Notes: generated by a model not told the origin, from the letters alone. A DNA stretch of 64,000 nucleotides from Bacteroidota bacterium (GCA_022710185.1 JAKLHK010000003.1:1-64000); one strand, 5' to 3'. Positions 41,237 to 51,987 are shown, counted from the stretch's first letter. Made by a program: numbers and translations.

Positions 41237-42934
41237 ATGAGAACCTTCAACATCATGGCCGGCCTCTGCATCCTGGCGGGCCTGAGCCCGGCGCTCACAC
41301 AGGCTCAGGGCTTTTCAGGAACGCCGGTGGTGAACGGCAGCTTCCAGATGGATGTGCAGGCCTACCGCAGCGATTCGGTGATCGGGATTACCGAGGAAGA
41401 TATCCGGGGGGAGAAGCTGGGCATGAACGCCTTTGCACGCATCAATTACAGCCTCGGAGGGTTCTCCGCCGGGATCCGTTATGAGGCCTTCCTTAAGCCG
41501 CTCTCCGGATATGAAGATCAGTGGGAAGGGCAAGGCATCGCCAACCGTTATGTTTCATACAGCAAGGACCAGTTTGACATCACCCTCGGGCATTTCTATG
41601 ACCAGTTTGGCAACGGACTGGTGTTCCGCAGCTATGAGGAATGGAGCCTGGGCTACGACAATGCCGTGGATGGGGTGCGCGTCAAGTTCACCCCCTTGCC
41701 CGGCATCCAGGTCAAAGGAATTTACGGAACCCAGCGCTATTACTGGACCACCTACCGTGAAGAAGCGAAGAAGCGCGGCATCGTGCGTGGCGTGGATGCG
41801 GAGTTCGGACTGAACGAACTCATCCCCGCGCTGAAGGAGAGCAGGACCCAGCTCATCCTGGGTGGCAGCGCCATCAGCAAATACGAAAAGGACGATCCTA
41901 CCCTGGGCCCCTACCAGCTGCCGGAGAACGTGGCCGCCTTCGCCGGACGTTTCCAGGCCACCCGCGGCAAGGTGAACCTCAGCGGGGAGTATGCCTGGAA
42001 GGTGAACGATCCGAATGAACTCAACAATTACATCTACCGCAACGGGCAGGCCGCTTTCCTGACCGCTTCATACAGCCGCAAAGGGCTCGGACTGATGGTC
42101 TCGGCCAAGCGTATCGACAACTTCTATTTCAAATCCCGCCGGACGGAGACGGCCAATGCCCTCGACATCAACTTCCTGCCGCCCATCACCAAACAGCATG
42201 GATATTCGCTTCCGGCGATGTATCCCTATGCTACCCAACCCAATGGGGAAATGGGCGTATCGGGTCAGGCCGTGTTCACCCTGCCGAAAAAGACCCGGCT
42301 GGGGGGAGCCTATGGCACCACCATCAGCCTGGGGTACGGACTGGTGAAGGGCTTGAAGAAATCCCAGGTGAACGATACCCTGCCCCTGAACACCCTCGGG
42401 ACCCTGGGATATACCAGCGACTTTTTGGCCTTTGGCAAGGTGAAGTATTTCGAGGACCTCACCCTGGAAATCAGCCGCAAGTTCAGCCCCACCTTCAAGG
42501 GGATACTGCAGTATACCCGCCTGGATTACAATTTCGATGTCGTGGAAGAAGGCATAGAGGACGGGCACCTGTTCTATACCGCGGACATCCTGGTGCTCGA
42601 CCTGACCCGCAAGCTCACGGCCACGCGTTCGCTCCGCCTTGAGCTGCAGTACCTGAGCACCGACCAGGACAGCGGCGACTGGGTGGCCGCCAGCCTGGAG
42701 TATACCATGGCCCCGCACTGGTTCTTCTCGGTAATGGACCAGTACAATTTCAATAATCCGGTCTCGGACAACACCTACCATTATTACAACTTCGCCTTCG
42801 GGTACATCCGCAATACCAGCCGTATCGCCTTGTCGTACGGCAGGCAGCGCGAGGGCATCCTGTGCGTGGGCGGGGTATGCCGCAACGTTCCGGCCGCCAG
42901 CGGGCTCACCCTCACCCTCACCAGCAGTTTTTAA
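41237..42934 (+). CDS. DUF6029 family outer-membrane beta-barrel protein
   Basis: A 565-residue protein with a signal peptide (residues 1-23, TQA, then Gln) and alternating aromatic beta strands to the C-terminal Phe, as expected of an outer-membrane barrel. It matches the Bacteroidota DUF6029 family by its opening VNGSFQMDVQAYRSDSVIG and its C-terminal signature GREGI-like QREGILCVGGVCRNVPAASG, which holds a conserved Cys pair. The function is unknown. Its position between a TlpA-like thioredoxin and a CxxC-containing Omp28 lipoprotein suggests involvement in envelope thiol chemistry or in export of a thiol-modified ligand; this is inference from context. Confidence 0.85.
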   Translation: MRTFNIMAGLCILAGLSPALTQAQGFSGTPVVNGSFQMDVQAYRSDSVIGITEEDIRGEKLGMNAFARINYSLGGFSAGIRYEAFLKPLSGYEDQWEGQGIANRYVSYSKDQFDITLGHFYDQFGNGLVFRSYEEWSLGYDNAVDGVRVKFTPLPGIQVKGIYGTQRYYWTTYREEAKKRGIVRGVDAEFGLNELIPALKESRTQLILGGSAISKYEKDDPTLGPYQLPENVAAFAGRFQATRGKVNLSGEYAWKVNDPNELNNYIYRNGQAAFLTASYSRKGLGLMVSAKRIDNFYFKSRRTETANALDINFLPPITKQHGYSLPAMYPYATQPNGEMGVSGQAVFTLPKKTRLGGAYGTTISLGYGLVKGLKKSQVNDTLPLNTLGTLGYTSDFLAFGKVKYFEDLTLEISRKFSPTFKGILQYTRLDYNFDVVEEGIEDGHLFYTADILVLDLTRKLTATRSLRLELQYLSTDQDSGDWVAASLEYTMAPHWFFSVMDQYNFNNPVSDNTYHYYNFAFGYIRNTSRIALSYGRQREGILCVGGVCRNVPAASGLTLTLTSSF

Positions 42935-42946
42935 AGGGAATACAAG

Positions 42947-43846
42947 ATGAAAGCTATGATACGCCTCCCCCTCTTCCTGCTAACGGCCCTTGTGCTGGCC
43001 ACTGCCTGCGACAAGATTGAGGAGCCCTATCTGCGGGATGGCTCCAAACCGGTGGATACGTCAGCCTGCCCCGTACCGGCATTCCCGGCCCTGCCTGCCC
43101 CAGTGCAGAAGGTCCTGCTGGAAGACTATACCGGACATACCTGCGTCAATTGCCCCGGGGCGGCTGTACTTGCCCACGAACTGCAGGGAGAGTATCCCGG
43201 ACGGCTGATCGTGATGGCCATACACGCCGGGTGGTTCGCCCAGCCCGGCAGCGCACCCTACGCGACGGACTACCGCACCGTGACCGGGTCGGCCTGGGAT
43301 GATTTCTTCGGCGTAGGCGCCCTGGGCAACCCCAACGGCATGATCAACCGTGCGGGTTATCCGACCAACCATGTGCTGGGGCCCGCCAACTGGGCCGCCA
43401 AGGTTGCCCTGGAAATGACGCGCACCCCCATACTTACCCTGCAGCTCATCACCGAATATGACGAAGCAGAGCGCAAGCTGTGCTCCCATGCGCGTACCAC
43501 CTTTCTTCAGGACCTCAACCTTGACCTGAGTATAGGGTTCTATCTGGTGGAGGATAGCATCGTATCCGCCCAGAAGAACAACGACCCGGGTGTGGGGCCC
43601 ACTCCTGACATCCTGGACTATACCCATAAGCACATGCTGCGTGATGCCATCAACGGCACCTGGGGCTCGTCCCTGGCCTCGGCCGACACCACTACCACGG
43701 CGGGGCACCAGATCGTGACCTCCTATCCCTATACCCTCCCGGCGCAGTTCAATGCGGAACACTGCAAGGTGATCGTCTTCATCTACCGCACCGATACCTG
43801 GGAGATCGTGCAGGTGGAGGAGGTGGAGGCTGTCAGCAAAGACTGA
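42947..43846 (+). CDS. Omp28-related outer-membrane lipoprotein
   Basis: A 299-residue lipoprotein: signal MKAMIRLPLFLLTALVLATAC with acylated Cys21. The Omp28 domain contains LLEDYTGHTCVNCPGAAVLAHELQ, a thioredoxin-like fold with a CVNC motif near residue 66, so it may be redox active. A C-terminal beta-rich segment follows. It is the last gene of the TlpA-DUF6029-Omp28 unit. The three genes recur together in Bacteroidota as far as I recall; the function is not established. Confidence 0.9.
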   Translation: MKAMIRLPLFLLTALVLATACDKIEEPYLRDGSKPVDTSACPVPAFPALPAPVQKVLLEDYTGHTCVNCPGAAVLAHELQGEYPGRLIVMAIHAGWFAQPGSAPYATDYRTVTGSAWDDFFGVGALGNPNGMINRAGYPTNHVLGPANWAAKVALEMTRTPILTLQLITEYDEAERKLCSHARTTFLQDLNLDLSIGFYLVEDSIVSAQKNNDPGVGPTPDILDYTHKHMLRDAINGTWGSSLASADTTTTAGHQIVTSYPYTLPAQFNAEHCKVIVFIYRTDTWEIVQVEEVEAVSKD

Positions 43847-43859
43847 TCAAGGGAAGAGG

Positions 43860-43901
43860 GAATATTGAATATCGAATATCGAATAAAGAATGATGAAGGA
43901 A
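43860..43901 (+). repeat. GAATATC heptamer array after the Omp28 gene
   Basis: Six phased units, GAATATT, GAATATC, GAATATC, GAATAAA, GAATGAT, GAAGGAA, begin 13 nt after the stop codon. They drift progressively in sequence. Confidence 0.75.
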
Positions 43902-43947
43902 ATATCAGATCTGAGCCCACTTCTTTTTGTGAAGGATAGGTTGGTCT

Positions 43948-44125
43948 GTTGACAGCTATTCCTTGAATACAGTTGCCGGGAGAGCGACCTTGGCTGGTGC
44001 GGTCCCGCGAAGCGGGATCCCGACCGCAGGGAGGGAAGCAGCAGGCGCAGTCGCGACCCGGCAACGAGGCCCGCCCGGCCTGAGGGCAATAATCATTTCG
44101 CATTTCTCATTGCGCAGTGCTCATA
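43948..44125 (+). repeat. ~175-bp dispersed structured repeat, copy B
   Basis: This is a near-identical inverted copy of 21754-21929. GTTGCCGGG (43972-43980) pairs with CCCGGCAAC (44057-44065), and GCGAC (43984-43988) with GTCGC (44050-44054). An inner hairpin TCCCGC-GAA-GCGGGA lies between. Small ORFs in copies A and B start with the same residues but have no supporting signals. It lies in the 390-nt gap between the Omp28 and ABC-F genes. Confidence 0.85.
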
Positions 44126-44195
44126 GCCATTTAACATTGTGACAATGGCCAGACTTGGAAACTTGTCTTGCCTCAAGTGCTTTGCGGAATAGGCT

Positions 44196-44236
44196 CAGAT
44201 ATCAGATATCAGATATCAGATATCAGATATCAGATA

Positions 44237-44244
<8 letters not shown>
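44196..44244 (-). repeat. TGATATC heptamer array at the ABC-F stop
   Basis: Six CAGATAT units and one CAGTTAT on the plus strand are in phase. On the gene strand they read TGATATC repeated, and the stop TGA (44237-44239) is inside the first unit. Orientation to the gene is the same as for the sufT array. Confidence 0.9.
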
Positions 44245-46192
<1,948 letters not shown>

Positions 46193-46200
46193 AGAACCGG

Positions 46201-46208
46201 CAAAGATA
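46201..46208 (-). promoter_or_regulatory. ABC-F gene promoter, -7 element
   Basis: TATCTTTG on the minus strand fits TAnnTTTG and lies 8 nt before the ATG, so the leader is nearly absent. Confidence 0.6.
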
Positions 46209-46216
46209 CGCAAGAC

Positions 46217-46258
46217 AGTGGCTAGTGGCTAGTGGCAAGTGTGATTGGTGATTTTCGA
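46217..46258 (-). repeat. AGCCACT heptamer array upstream of the ABC-F gene
   Basis: Plus-strand units AGTGGCT, AGTGGCT, AGTGGCA, AGTGTGA, TTGGTGA, TTTTCGA are in phase. On the gene strand they read AGCCACT, the same family as the arrays before dxs and the FISUMP gene. The array ends 8 nt before the -7 element. Confidence 0.75.
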
Positions 46259-46269
46259 TTTGGATTGAT

Positions 46270-46291
46270 GATTGACGAGGTCGATTGACGA
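46270..46291 (+). repeat. GATTGAC element, plus-strand copy
   Basis: It reads GATTGAC, GAGGTC, GATTGAC, GA. It is the fourth copy of the element seen at the maeB and uvrC stops; no plus-strand gene ends here. Confidence 0.8.
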
Positions 46292-46428
46292 TATGTCAAG
46301 GGAGAAGGGAATCATAAATTTCACAATATCATTGATCAATTAATCAGAGTTTTATAGAACTATGTCAGGATAATTTCTAATCTCTTCATTGAGGTTTAAT
46401 AGCCGACACCCTCAAGGCTCACCCACAA

Positions 46429-46503
46429 ATCGCATATGCGCGAATGCGTCCATGCGAACATCGCCCATCAAAATGAACCATCAACCATCAAAAAACAACC
46501 ATC
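46429..46503 (+). repeat. AACCATC composite repeat
   Basis: A GCGAATGCG-type stretch is followed by phased AACCATC, AACCATC, AAAAAAC, AACCATC (46476-46503). It is similar to the complement of 1089-1174 upstream of the sirtuin. The rest of the 46193-46601 gap is AT-rich sequence without recognisable signals. Confidence 0.6.
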
Positions 46504-46546
46504 CTCCCCCTCTTCCTCCCCTCTCCCTCTTCCTCTTCCTTCAAAC

Positions 46547-46580
46547 AAAAAAAGGCCGCCCCGGGATGGGACAGCCTTTT
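46547..46580 (-). terminator. Terminator after the broken T9SS cargo gene
   Basis: On the minus strand an 11-bp stem including G-U pairs (arms AAGGCTGTCCC and GGGGCGGCCTT) is followed by seven T. It lies about 22 nt after the stop codon. Confidence 0.75.
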
Positions 46581-46601
46581 CTTTAATCTGACAATTCAGG
46601 C

Positions 46602-48353
46602 TTACTCTACGGTTACTTTGCGGGTAACGGCGGAATTCTCGCCCTGGATACGCATGAAGTACACCCCCTTGCTGTAGTTGCGTACATCAATCGTGGCTTC
46701 GGTGTTGTTCACTGCGGTGGTTTTAAGTAGTTTGCCTGCCATATCAAAAATCTCCAGTGAAATCATTTTGCGATCAGAAATTATTGTGACATAGTCTTCT
46801 GTTGGATTTGGGTTCAAGATTGCTGAAATGGACTTCTGCGCCTTCTCCAGATTATCGCGCTTCCCACTGAAGCATATCGAGTCGGCTATTGGATTTTGTG
46901 ATTGATACGCTATTAATATTGATGAGGATCCTGGATTGAATTGATAGCCTTCCATCGCTTCGTAATTGACGTCTATTGCACCGCTTAGTGGATAAACAGG
47001 ATGCTCAAGGCAGTCATTAATGGGCTGATTATGAACCTTAATCAGCCATGGAGATGTGGTTCCTGGATTCCAATAATCTGTGTATCCTGTCATTAGCATT
47101 GTTGAACTATTATATGGGATTATTCCAAGAATAGTGTCATATCTGGCGATATCACCATATACTCGTGCCGTAACGATACTACCATTAATTGGATTAAGTA
47201 CTATCTTGAAACCTTCAATCCAGTGGTTAGCAAAAATTAAATCTATATTGGCATAGCCTACAATGTGGTAATAACCTTCATTAAAAATTATCCTTCTGGC
47301 ATTCTGTATGCCTTCTTGACATCCATTAAAATTACACAAGCTTAATGTATCAAACCAATTTGCCGTGAAATCTGGATAATTTAAGTTTGCCACAGCAATT
47401 TGAGTTCCGTTGGCTTCGTTTCTCCAGTTAGCAATAATACCAAATTCATCACCGTGAGAAACTATACTGGCCCCATAAATGTTGTAATATGTGTTTGAAA
47501 TAGGGAATTCAACTCTTGTACTTTCAGTTATTGTCCCCCCAATATCAATGGTAGTCAGGAGTATGTCTGAGTATTCATCTATTGGGTCTTGAGTATTTCC
47601 ATCCAGGCCGCAATATCCTATTAGGGCGTACTCTTCAACATCTTCATTGTCAACTCTAATAATTTGCTCATATGAGGTAAAATGGGAGTGAAGATTTGTG
47701 CCTCGAAGCTTATGACCCCAAATTAGATCGCCTGAATCGAACTGTACAAGCATTATTATGCCATGCTTGTATTGGTCAAATGAGTCTTGTTGTGGATCGC
47801 CATAGTGTACTGTATCCATTGTTCCAGTTCCACACACGATCAGCCCTTCTGATCCTTGAATTAAAGAATTAAAGGACTCAACACTATCATATTCAACAAT
47901 CCAATCGGCGTCGATTGGGTTGTCTTCTTCAAAGCGAGCAATAAATCCCCTAATGTGATAATGTTGATTACTTGAATTGCTAGAGTCTTGAAGAAAGGTG
48001 TAGCCACATACGTAAATCTTTTCAGAGAATACAATTGCATCTCTAATTGCAAAACCTTGGTATGTAGGTAATTCTTCTGGCGATTGTGTTGGCGAGAAGA
48101 AATAACTATTCCAAACAACCCCAAGTGATGACGCCGATATTTTTGTGACTCCGAAGGATACTCCTTTTGTTCCTGAGACTGCTGAAATGCTTGGAAAGAT
48201 CAAGAAATTCCCATCCGTGGATCGAATGATTGGGATATTTGTTGCACTCTTATTCTGGAATTCATAAGTGTGCATATTATTGTTTTACCCAATAAGCCCG
48301 GAGTAAACAAGTATTGATAATACAAGTTGTAAAAATATCATTACAATCTTCAT
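46602..48353 (-). pseudogene. T9SS cargo protein interrupted by an in-frame stop after the signal peptide
   Basis: The frame opens at an ATG at 48353 with a clear signal peptide (MKIVMIFLQLVLSILVYSGLIG). It then meets TAA at codon 23 and continues in the same frame for a 557-residue body starting near 48275, which has no export signal of its own. The body looks like a beta-propeller-type extracellular protein of unknown function. It ends in a type A T9SS sorting domain (ILNPNPTEDYVTIISDRKMI... KGVYFMRIQGENSAVTRKVTVE). Replacing TAA by CAA would give Gly-Gln, the usual Bacteroidota cleavage site, so a single C-to-T change (or sequencing error) is the simplest explanation. The body is strongly AT-rich compared with the sorting domain. 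Confidence 0.75.
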
Positions 48354-48515
48354 ATCGGTATATTGTAGATTTTTAAAATTAGCCAATTCTGCAGAATAAT
48401 GGCTAAGCATCTTTGAGCTGTGTCATTATGAAACAGTGCTTTAGTGCAGAAGACATAGCCAAGGATTGTTCAAATCTTTAAATCTTATAGATAGCCTATG
48501 AAAGCAGATGCAAAT

Positions 48516-48548
48516 AAAAATGGGCTGAATCTCACCGATTCAGCCCAT
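48516..48548 (-). terminator. Terminator after the T9SS cargo gene
   Basis: ATGGGCTGAATC and GATTCAGCCCAT form a perfect 12-bp stem with a 5-nt loop. On the minus strand a T-rich run follows. It lies 25 nt after the stop of the gene at 48574-50223. The upstream part of this gap (48354-48515) shows nothing else. Confidence 0.85.
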
Positions 48549-48573
48549 TCAAAATATTAAAGATTGGTAAGTT

Positions 48574-50223
48574 CTATCGAACGGTAACCTTCTTTGTTAC
48601 AGCGAAGTCCTCTCCAAAAACCTTAATAAAGTATGTGCCCTTAGAAAGCTGGCTAACATCGATTGATGTTTCAGTATTGTTCACACTTGACACATGAACA
48701 GTTTGTCCGATAGTGTTCATCACTTCAATGGTCAGAATAGGCTCCTCACTCTGAATGCTTAACTCCTCAGTGGCCGGATTCGGGAAAACGCTGATCTCCA
48801 CTGCAGGAGTGCTGATTTCCTTTTGTCCAACTACCATATCAAGGTAATAGCAGAACACATCCTGCTCGCCTTGCGCAAGACCACCCAGGGTGAATTCACC
48901 GGGCACTACATTAGGAGCAGCCCAAAGCCCACCAGCGATACAGGAGGCTCCAAGGTCACCACTGACACTATGGGTAACACCGGTAGTGACACCGCTACTG
49001 ATCTTAAGCTGTTCCACCTGACATCCGCCGCCTGAAGCGGTACCGGTAAAGAGCCAGAGGTAGGGGCCGTTGGCTGAGTTCCCATCATAGGCCATGCCGT
49101 AATGGCTTAATGTATTGGTGATTGCATTCAAGATCGTACCCGTTCTGCTGATAAGCGTCAGAGACGAAACCGGAGGACCCCAGTTTGATACCCAGAATCC
49201 ATCATTGACCGGGTCGTAGGCGATGGCGCGAACAGGGATAGGTGAAGTGATCGTACTTACCAATGTTCCGGTGGAGGTGAACTGATAAATCGAAGCAGTC
49301 ATGTCGGAGCCGTAGAAATACGTCCCATCGTAAGCCAAATCGCGAAGTCCTGATGCTCCGGTGAATGTGGGGGTGAATGAGTTGAGTACTGCTCCGGCGG
49401 GGCTTAACATAAAGATATCTTTATTGCCTGCTGAACCCCATTCTGCCACCATGAAATTCGTTCCATCGAATTCTGAACCTGCAAGGCCGACGCCTGCTGT
49501 GAGGCTATCAGCATCAAGCACAAGCTGGAGGTCCCACATCTGGGAGCCCGTGCCCCCGCCTGAACCGGCATGTACCAGGTCGAGGAAGAAGGCAGCGCCA
49601 TCGTTGTAGTTGTCGTCCACATGCTCACGGAATGCGATGTAGATGCTTTGGCCGGCAAAGGCGGCCAGGGGGTAGCTCTTGTAGAACCAGCCGGTATCGC
49701 CAGGGGCGAAATAGAGGTCGGCCAGCACATTGGTGAAGTTGGCCGTCGCATTGCCGGTGGTGGAGACCAGCACCTGGAGGGAATCCAGGTAGAGGTCAGA
49801 GAACTTGTACACCCAGAAGGTGAGCACATCGGTAGTGGTCACTCCGGTGAGCTGGGGAGTGATGAGCCACTGGTCGTTGTAGGTGGCTCCCCCGGTGGTC
49901 CAGGTGGCGAAGGCTACCGCGCTGCCGCCGCCGGTGGGGCTGACCACGGTACCTCCGTTCCATCCGGGGATAGGGGTGGTGCCTACGGTCTGACGGGCCC
50001 AGCCGGTACCGCCGTCCGGGCTCTGGATGGTCCAGCCGGAGGGGGGGAAGGTGGTGCCTTCAAAGCTCTCGTTGATCACGGTGACGGCCGTATTCTCGGC
50101 GCCGGAAACCACGGCGGGAGCATTGGGGTCCACGTCAGCCACGCTTGCGGTCTGAGCCATGGCGAAGGTGCCGGAAAGCGCCAGCGCAAGAGCCCAGGAC
50201 ATCATTTTGGTAAAGTTTCTCAT
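48574..50223 (-). CDS. Secreted protein with T9SS type A sorting domain
   Basis: A 549-residue secreted protein. The signal peptide MRNFTKMMSWALALALSGTFAMA is followed by Gln. Residues about 50-190 resemble a choice-of-anchor/MAM-like beta-sandwich (INESFEGTTFPPSGWTIQSPDGGTGWARQ and AFREHVDDNYNDGAAFFLDLV). About 200-430 look like a beta-propeller. The C-terminal ~75 residues are a T9SS sorting domain (ISVFPNPATEELSIQSEEPI... KGTYFIKVFGEDFAVTKKVTV). It would be exported through the SprA translocon and anchored at or released from the surface. GC differs sharply within the gene: the 5' part is very GC-rich, the 3' part AT-rich. The substrate is unknown. Confidence 0.9.
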   Translation of the reverse strand: MRNFTKMMSWALALALSGTFAMAQTASVADVDPNAPAVVSGAENTAVTVINESFEGTTFPPSGWTIQSPDGGTGWARQTVGTTPIPGWNGGTVVSPTGGGSAVAFATWTTGGATYNDQWLITPQLTGVTTTDVLTFWVYKFSDLYLDSLQVLVSTTGNATANFTNVLADLYFAPGDTGWFYKSYPLAAFAGQSIYIAFREHVDDNYNDGAAFFLDLVHAGSGGGTGSQMWDLQLVLDADSLTAGVGLAGSEFDGTNFMVAEWGSAGNKDIFMLSPAGAVLNSFTPTFTGASGLRDLAYDGTYFYGSDMTASIYQFTSTGTLVSTITSPIPVRAIAYDPVNDGFWVSNWGPPVSSLTLISRTGTILNAITNTLSHYGMAYDGNSANGPYLWLFTGTASGGGCQVEQLKISSGVTTGVTHSVSGDLGASCIAGGLWAAPNVVPGEFTLGGLAQGEQDVFCYYLDMVVGQKEISTPAVEISVFPNPATEELSIQSEEPILTIEVMNTIGQTVHVSSVNNTETSIDVSQLSKGTYFIKVFGEDFAVTKKVTVR

Positions 50224-50256
50224 TGCTGAAAGGTTTGGTTCGTAATAGTGTTTGTG

Positions 50257-50264
50257 CAAATATA
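50257..50264 (-). promoter_or_regulatory. Promoter of the T9SS cargo gene, -7 element
   Basis: TATATTTG on the minus strand fits TAnnTTTG, with a predicted start near 50250 and a leader of about 27 nt. Confidence 0.6.
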
Positions 50265-50306
50265 GCAATTATGAAACATGCGTCGCGGATGCACATTTCT
50301 TGTGTT

Positions 50307-51728
50307 TCATACCGGTTTCACCAGGACGCGTTTTTCCATCATCTCTATCATGGCATCGCGCACCCCTTCCCGCCCCTGCCCGGAGTCCTTCACCCCACCG
50401 TAGGGCATATGGTCCACCCGGAAGGTAGGGACGTCGTTGATGATCACCCCGCCCACTTCCAGTTGGCGGAAGGCCAGGTTCATTTCGGTGGCGGAATCGG
50501 TGAACAGCCCGGCCTGCAGTCCGTAGCGCCCGCTGTTGATGCGGGCGACAGCTTCTGTCATCTCATCGAAGGGCTCCACGGTGACCACCGGCCCGAAGAC
50601 TTCGAGGGCACATACTTTCATGCGGTCGTCGGTCTGGGTGAGCACGGTGGGCTCCACCTGACTGCCCTGCCGTCCCCCGCCGCAAAGCAGCCTCGCCCCT
50701 TCCTGCAATGCCTCCTGCACCCAGGCTTCCACGCGCAGGGCATTGGCTTCATCGATCAGTCCGGCAAACTCTGTGGCGGGATCCAGGGGATCCCCCGTCT
50801 TCAGGGCAGATGCCGCGGCGCAGAAGCGGGAGGTGAATTCGGGGAACAGGCTGCGGTGGACGAAGATCCGCTGGGTGTGGATGCATACCTGCCCGGAATA
50901 GGCAAAGGCGCCGCTGAGGCATCTGGGCAGGGCCAGGCTGAGGTCAGCGCTCTTTGCGAGGATCACGCCGGCATTGCCTCCCAGCTCCAGTACTACCTTC
51001 TTTTTCCCGGCCCTGGCCTTCATGGCCCAGCCCACTTCAGGGGAGCCCGTGAAGCTGAGCAGGGCGAAACGGGGGTCGGTGACCATCAGGTCGCCGTCCT
51101 CACGGCGGAGCGGGAGGATGCTCACTGCGCCTGCGGGAAGGCCGGCATCGTGGATGATGGACGCGAGCAGGAGGGCCGAAAGCGGGGTGGAGGAGGAGGG
51201 CTTGAGCAGGATGGGGCAGCCGGCGGCCAGGGCGGGGGCGATCTTATGGGAGACCAGGTTGACCGGGAAATTGAAGGGGGATATCCCTGCGATGAGACCC
51301 GCAGGAAACCAGCGCACCCAGGCCTCCCGGCCCTCGCCGGCAGGGGTCCAGTCCAGGGGAAGGTACTCCCCTGGCTGTCGCAGCGCCTCTTCCGCGGCTA
51401 CCCTGAAGGTCTGGGCGGAACGATCGGCCTCCCCCAGGGCATAGCGCAGGGGCTTGCCGCTCTCCAGGGCAATGGTGGAGGCGATCTCCTCCCGCCGGGC
51501 CTTCAGCCCTTCCGCGATGCGCGCCAGCCAGAGGGAACGGGTGTGCAAGGGGGCGGAAGCCAGGAGGTCACGCACCTGCAGGGCTGCCTGGATGCAGTGT
51601 TCGAGCACCTCCGGGCTGGCCTGCCAGGTCTGGCCCACCATGCGGCCGTCGTGCGGACTGTGAACCGGCAGGGGCCGGCCTTCTTCCATGAAGAGGCCGG
51701 CAGCGTAGTAGGGGAGGATCATGGTCAT
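50307..51728 (-). CDS. NAD(P)-dependent aldehyde dehydrogenase
   Basis: A 473-residue ALDH-superfamily enzyme that oxidises an aldehyde to its acid. Landmarks are SPFNFPVNLVSHKIAPALAAGCPILLKPSSSTP (cofactor binding), SFTGSPEVGW, the general-base Glu in VVLELGGNAGVI and the catalytic Cys in AYSGQVCIHTQRIFVH. The last form resembles the lactaldehyde/GapN-like branch. The C-terminal VGGVIINDVPTFRVDHMPYGGVKDSGQGREG is conserved. The substrate cannot be decided. Two ATGs (51728 and 51722) are available after the promoter at 51768-51775. It is divergent from the EamA transporter. Confidence 0.93.
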   Translation of the reverse strand: MTMILPYYAAGLFMEEGRPLPVHSPHDGRMVGQTWQASPEVLEHCIQAALQVRDLLASAPLHTRSLWLARIAEGLKARREEIASTIALESGKPLRYALGEADRSAQTFRVAAEEALRQPGEYLPLDWTPAGEGREAWVRWFPAGLIAGISPFNFPVNLVSHKIAPALAAGCPILLKPSSSTPLSALLLASIIHDAGLPAGAVSILPLRREDGDLMVTDPRFALLSFTGSPEVGWAMKARAGKKKVVLELGGNAGVILAKSADLSLALPRCLSGAFAYSGQVCIHTQRIFVHRSLFPEFTSRFCAAASALKTGDPLDPATEFAGLIDEANALRVEAWVQEALQEGARLLCGGGRQGSQVEPTVLTQTDDRMKVCALEVFGPVVTVEPFDEMTEAVARINSGRYGLQAGLFTDSATEMNLAFRQLEVGGVIINDVPTFRVDHMPYGGVKDSGQGREGVRDAMIEMMEKRVLVKPV

Positions 51729-51767
51729 GCGTGGGGTTGCTGAGGAGGTAACGCTTACGCAAGAGAT

Positions 51768-51775
51768 CAAAGGTA
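51768..51775 (-). promoter_or_regulatory. Aldehyde dehydrogenase promoter, -7 element
   Basis: TACCTTTG on the minus strand fits TAnnTTTG, with a predicted start near 51761 and a leader of about 33 nt. Confidence 0.58.
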
Positions 51776-51957
51776 AGGAAAAGCGGCATCGGCCCACTTT
51801 GCGGCTCAATGGAGAATTTTTTACGGGGCGGCCAGGATGGATTCAATGGGGTCTGCAGCTCCCCACCGGATTTCATCGGTGATAAGATAGAGGTCGCGGG
51901 AAATCTCCACTACCCTCTGTTATAGTTTATTGATTTACAGGCTGTTGAATTCAATAA

Positions 51958-51987
51958 CCGTTATAACCGTTTCAACGGATATAACGG
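51958..51987. promoter_or_regulatory. 30-bp near-perfect palindrome in a divergent promoter region
   Basis: The arms CCGTTATAaCCGTT and AACGGaTATAACGG pair at 13 of 14 positions around a 2-nt centre. Each arm contains two CCGTT-like half-sites. It sits between the divergent aldehyde dehydrogenase and EamA genes with no T-run, so an operator is more likely than a terminator. Nothing else is visible in the 321-nt gap except the two promoters. Confidence 0.5.
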
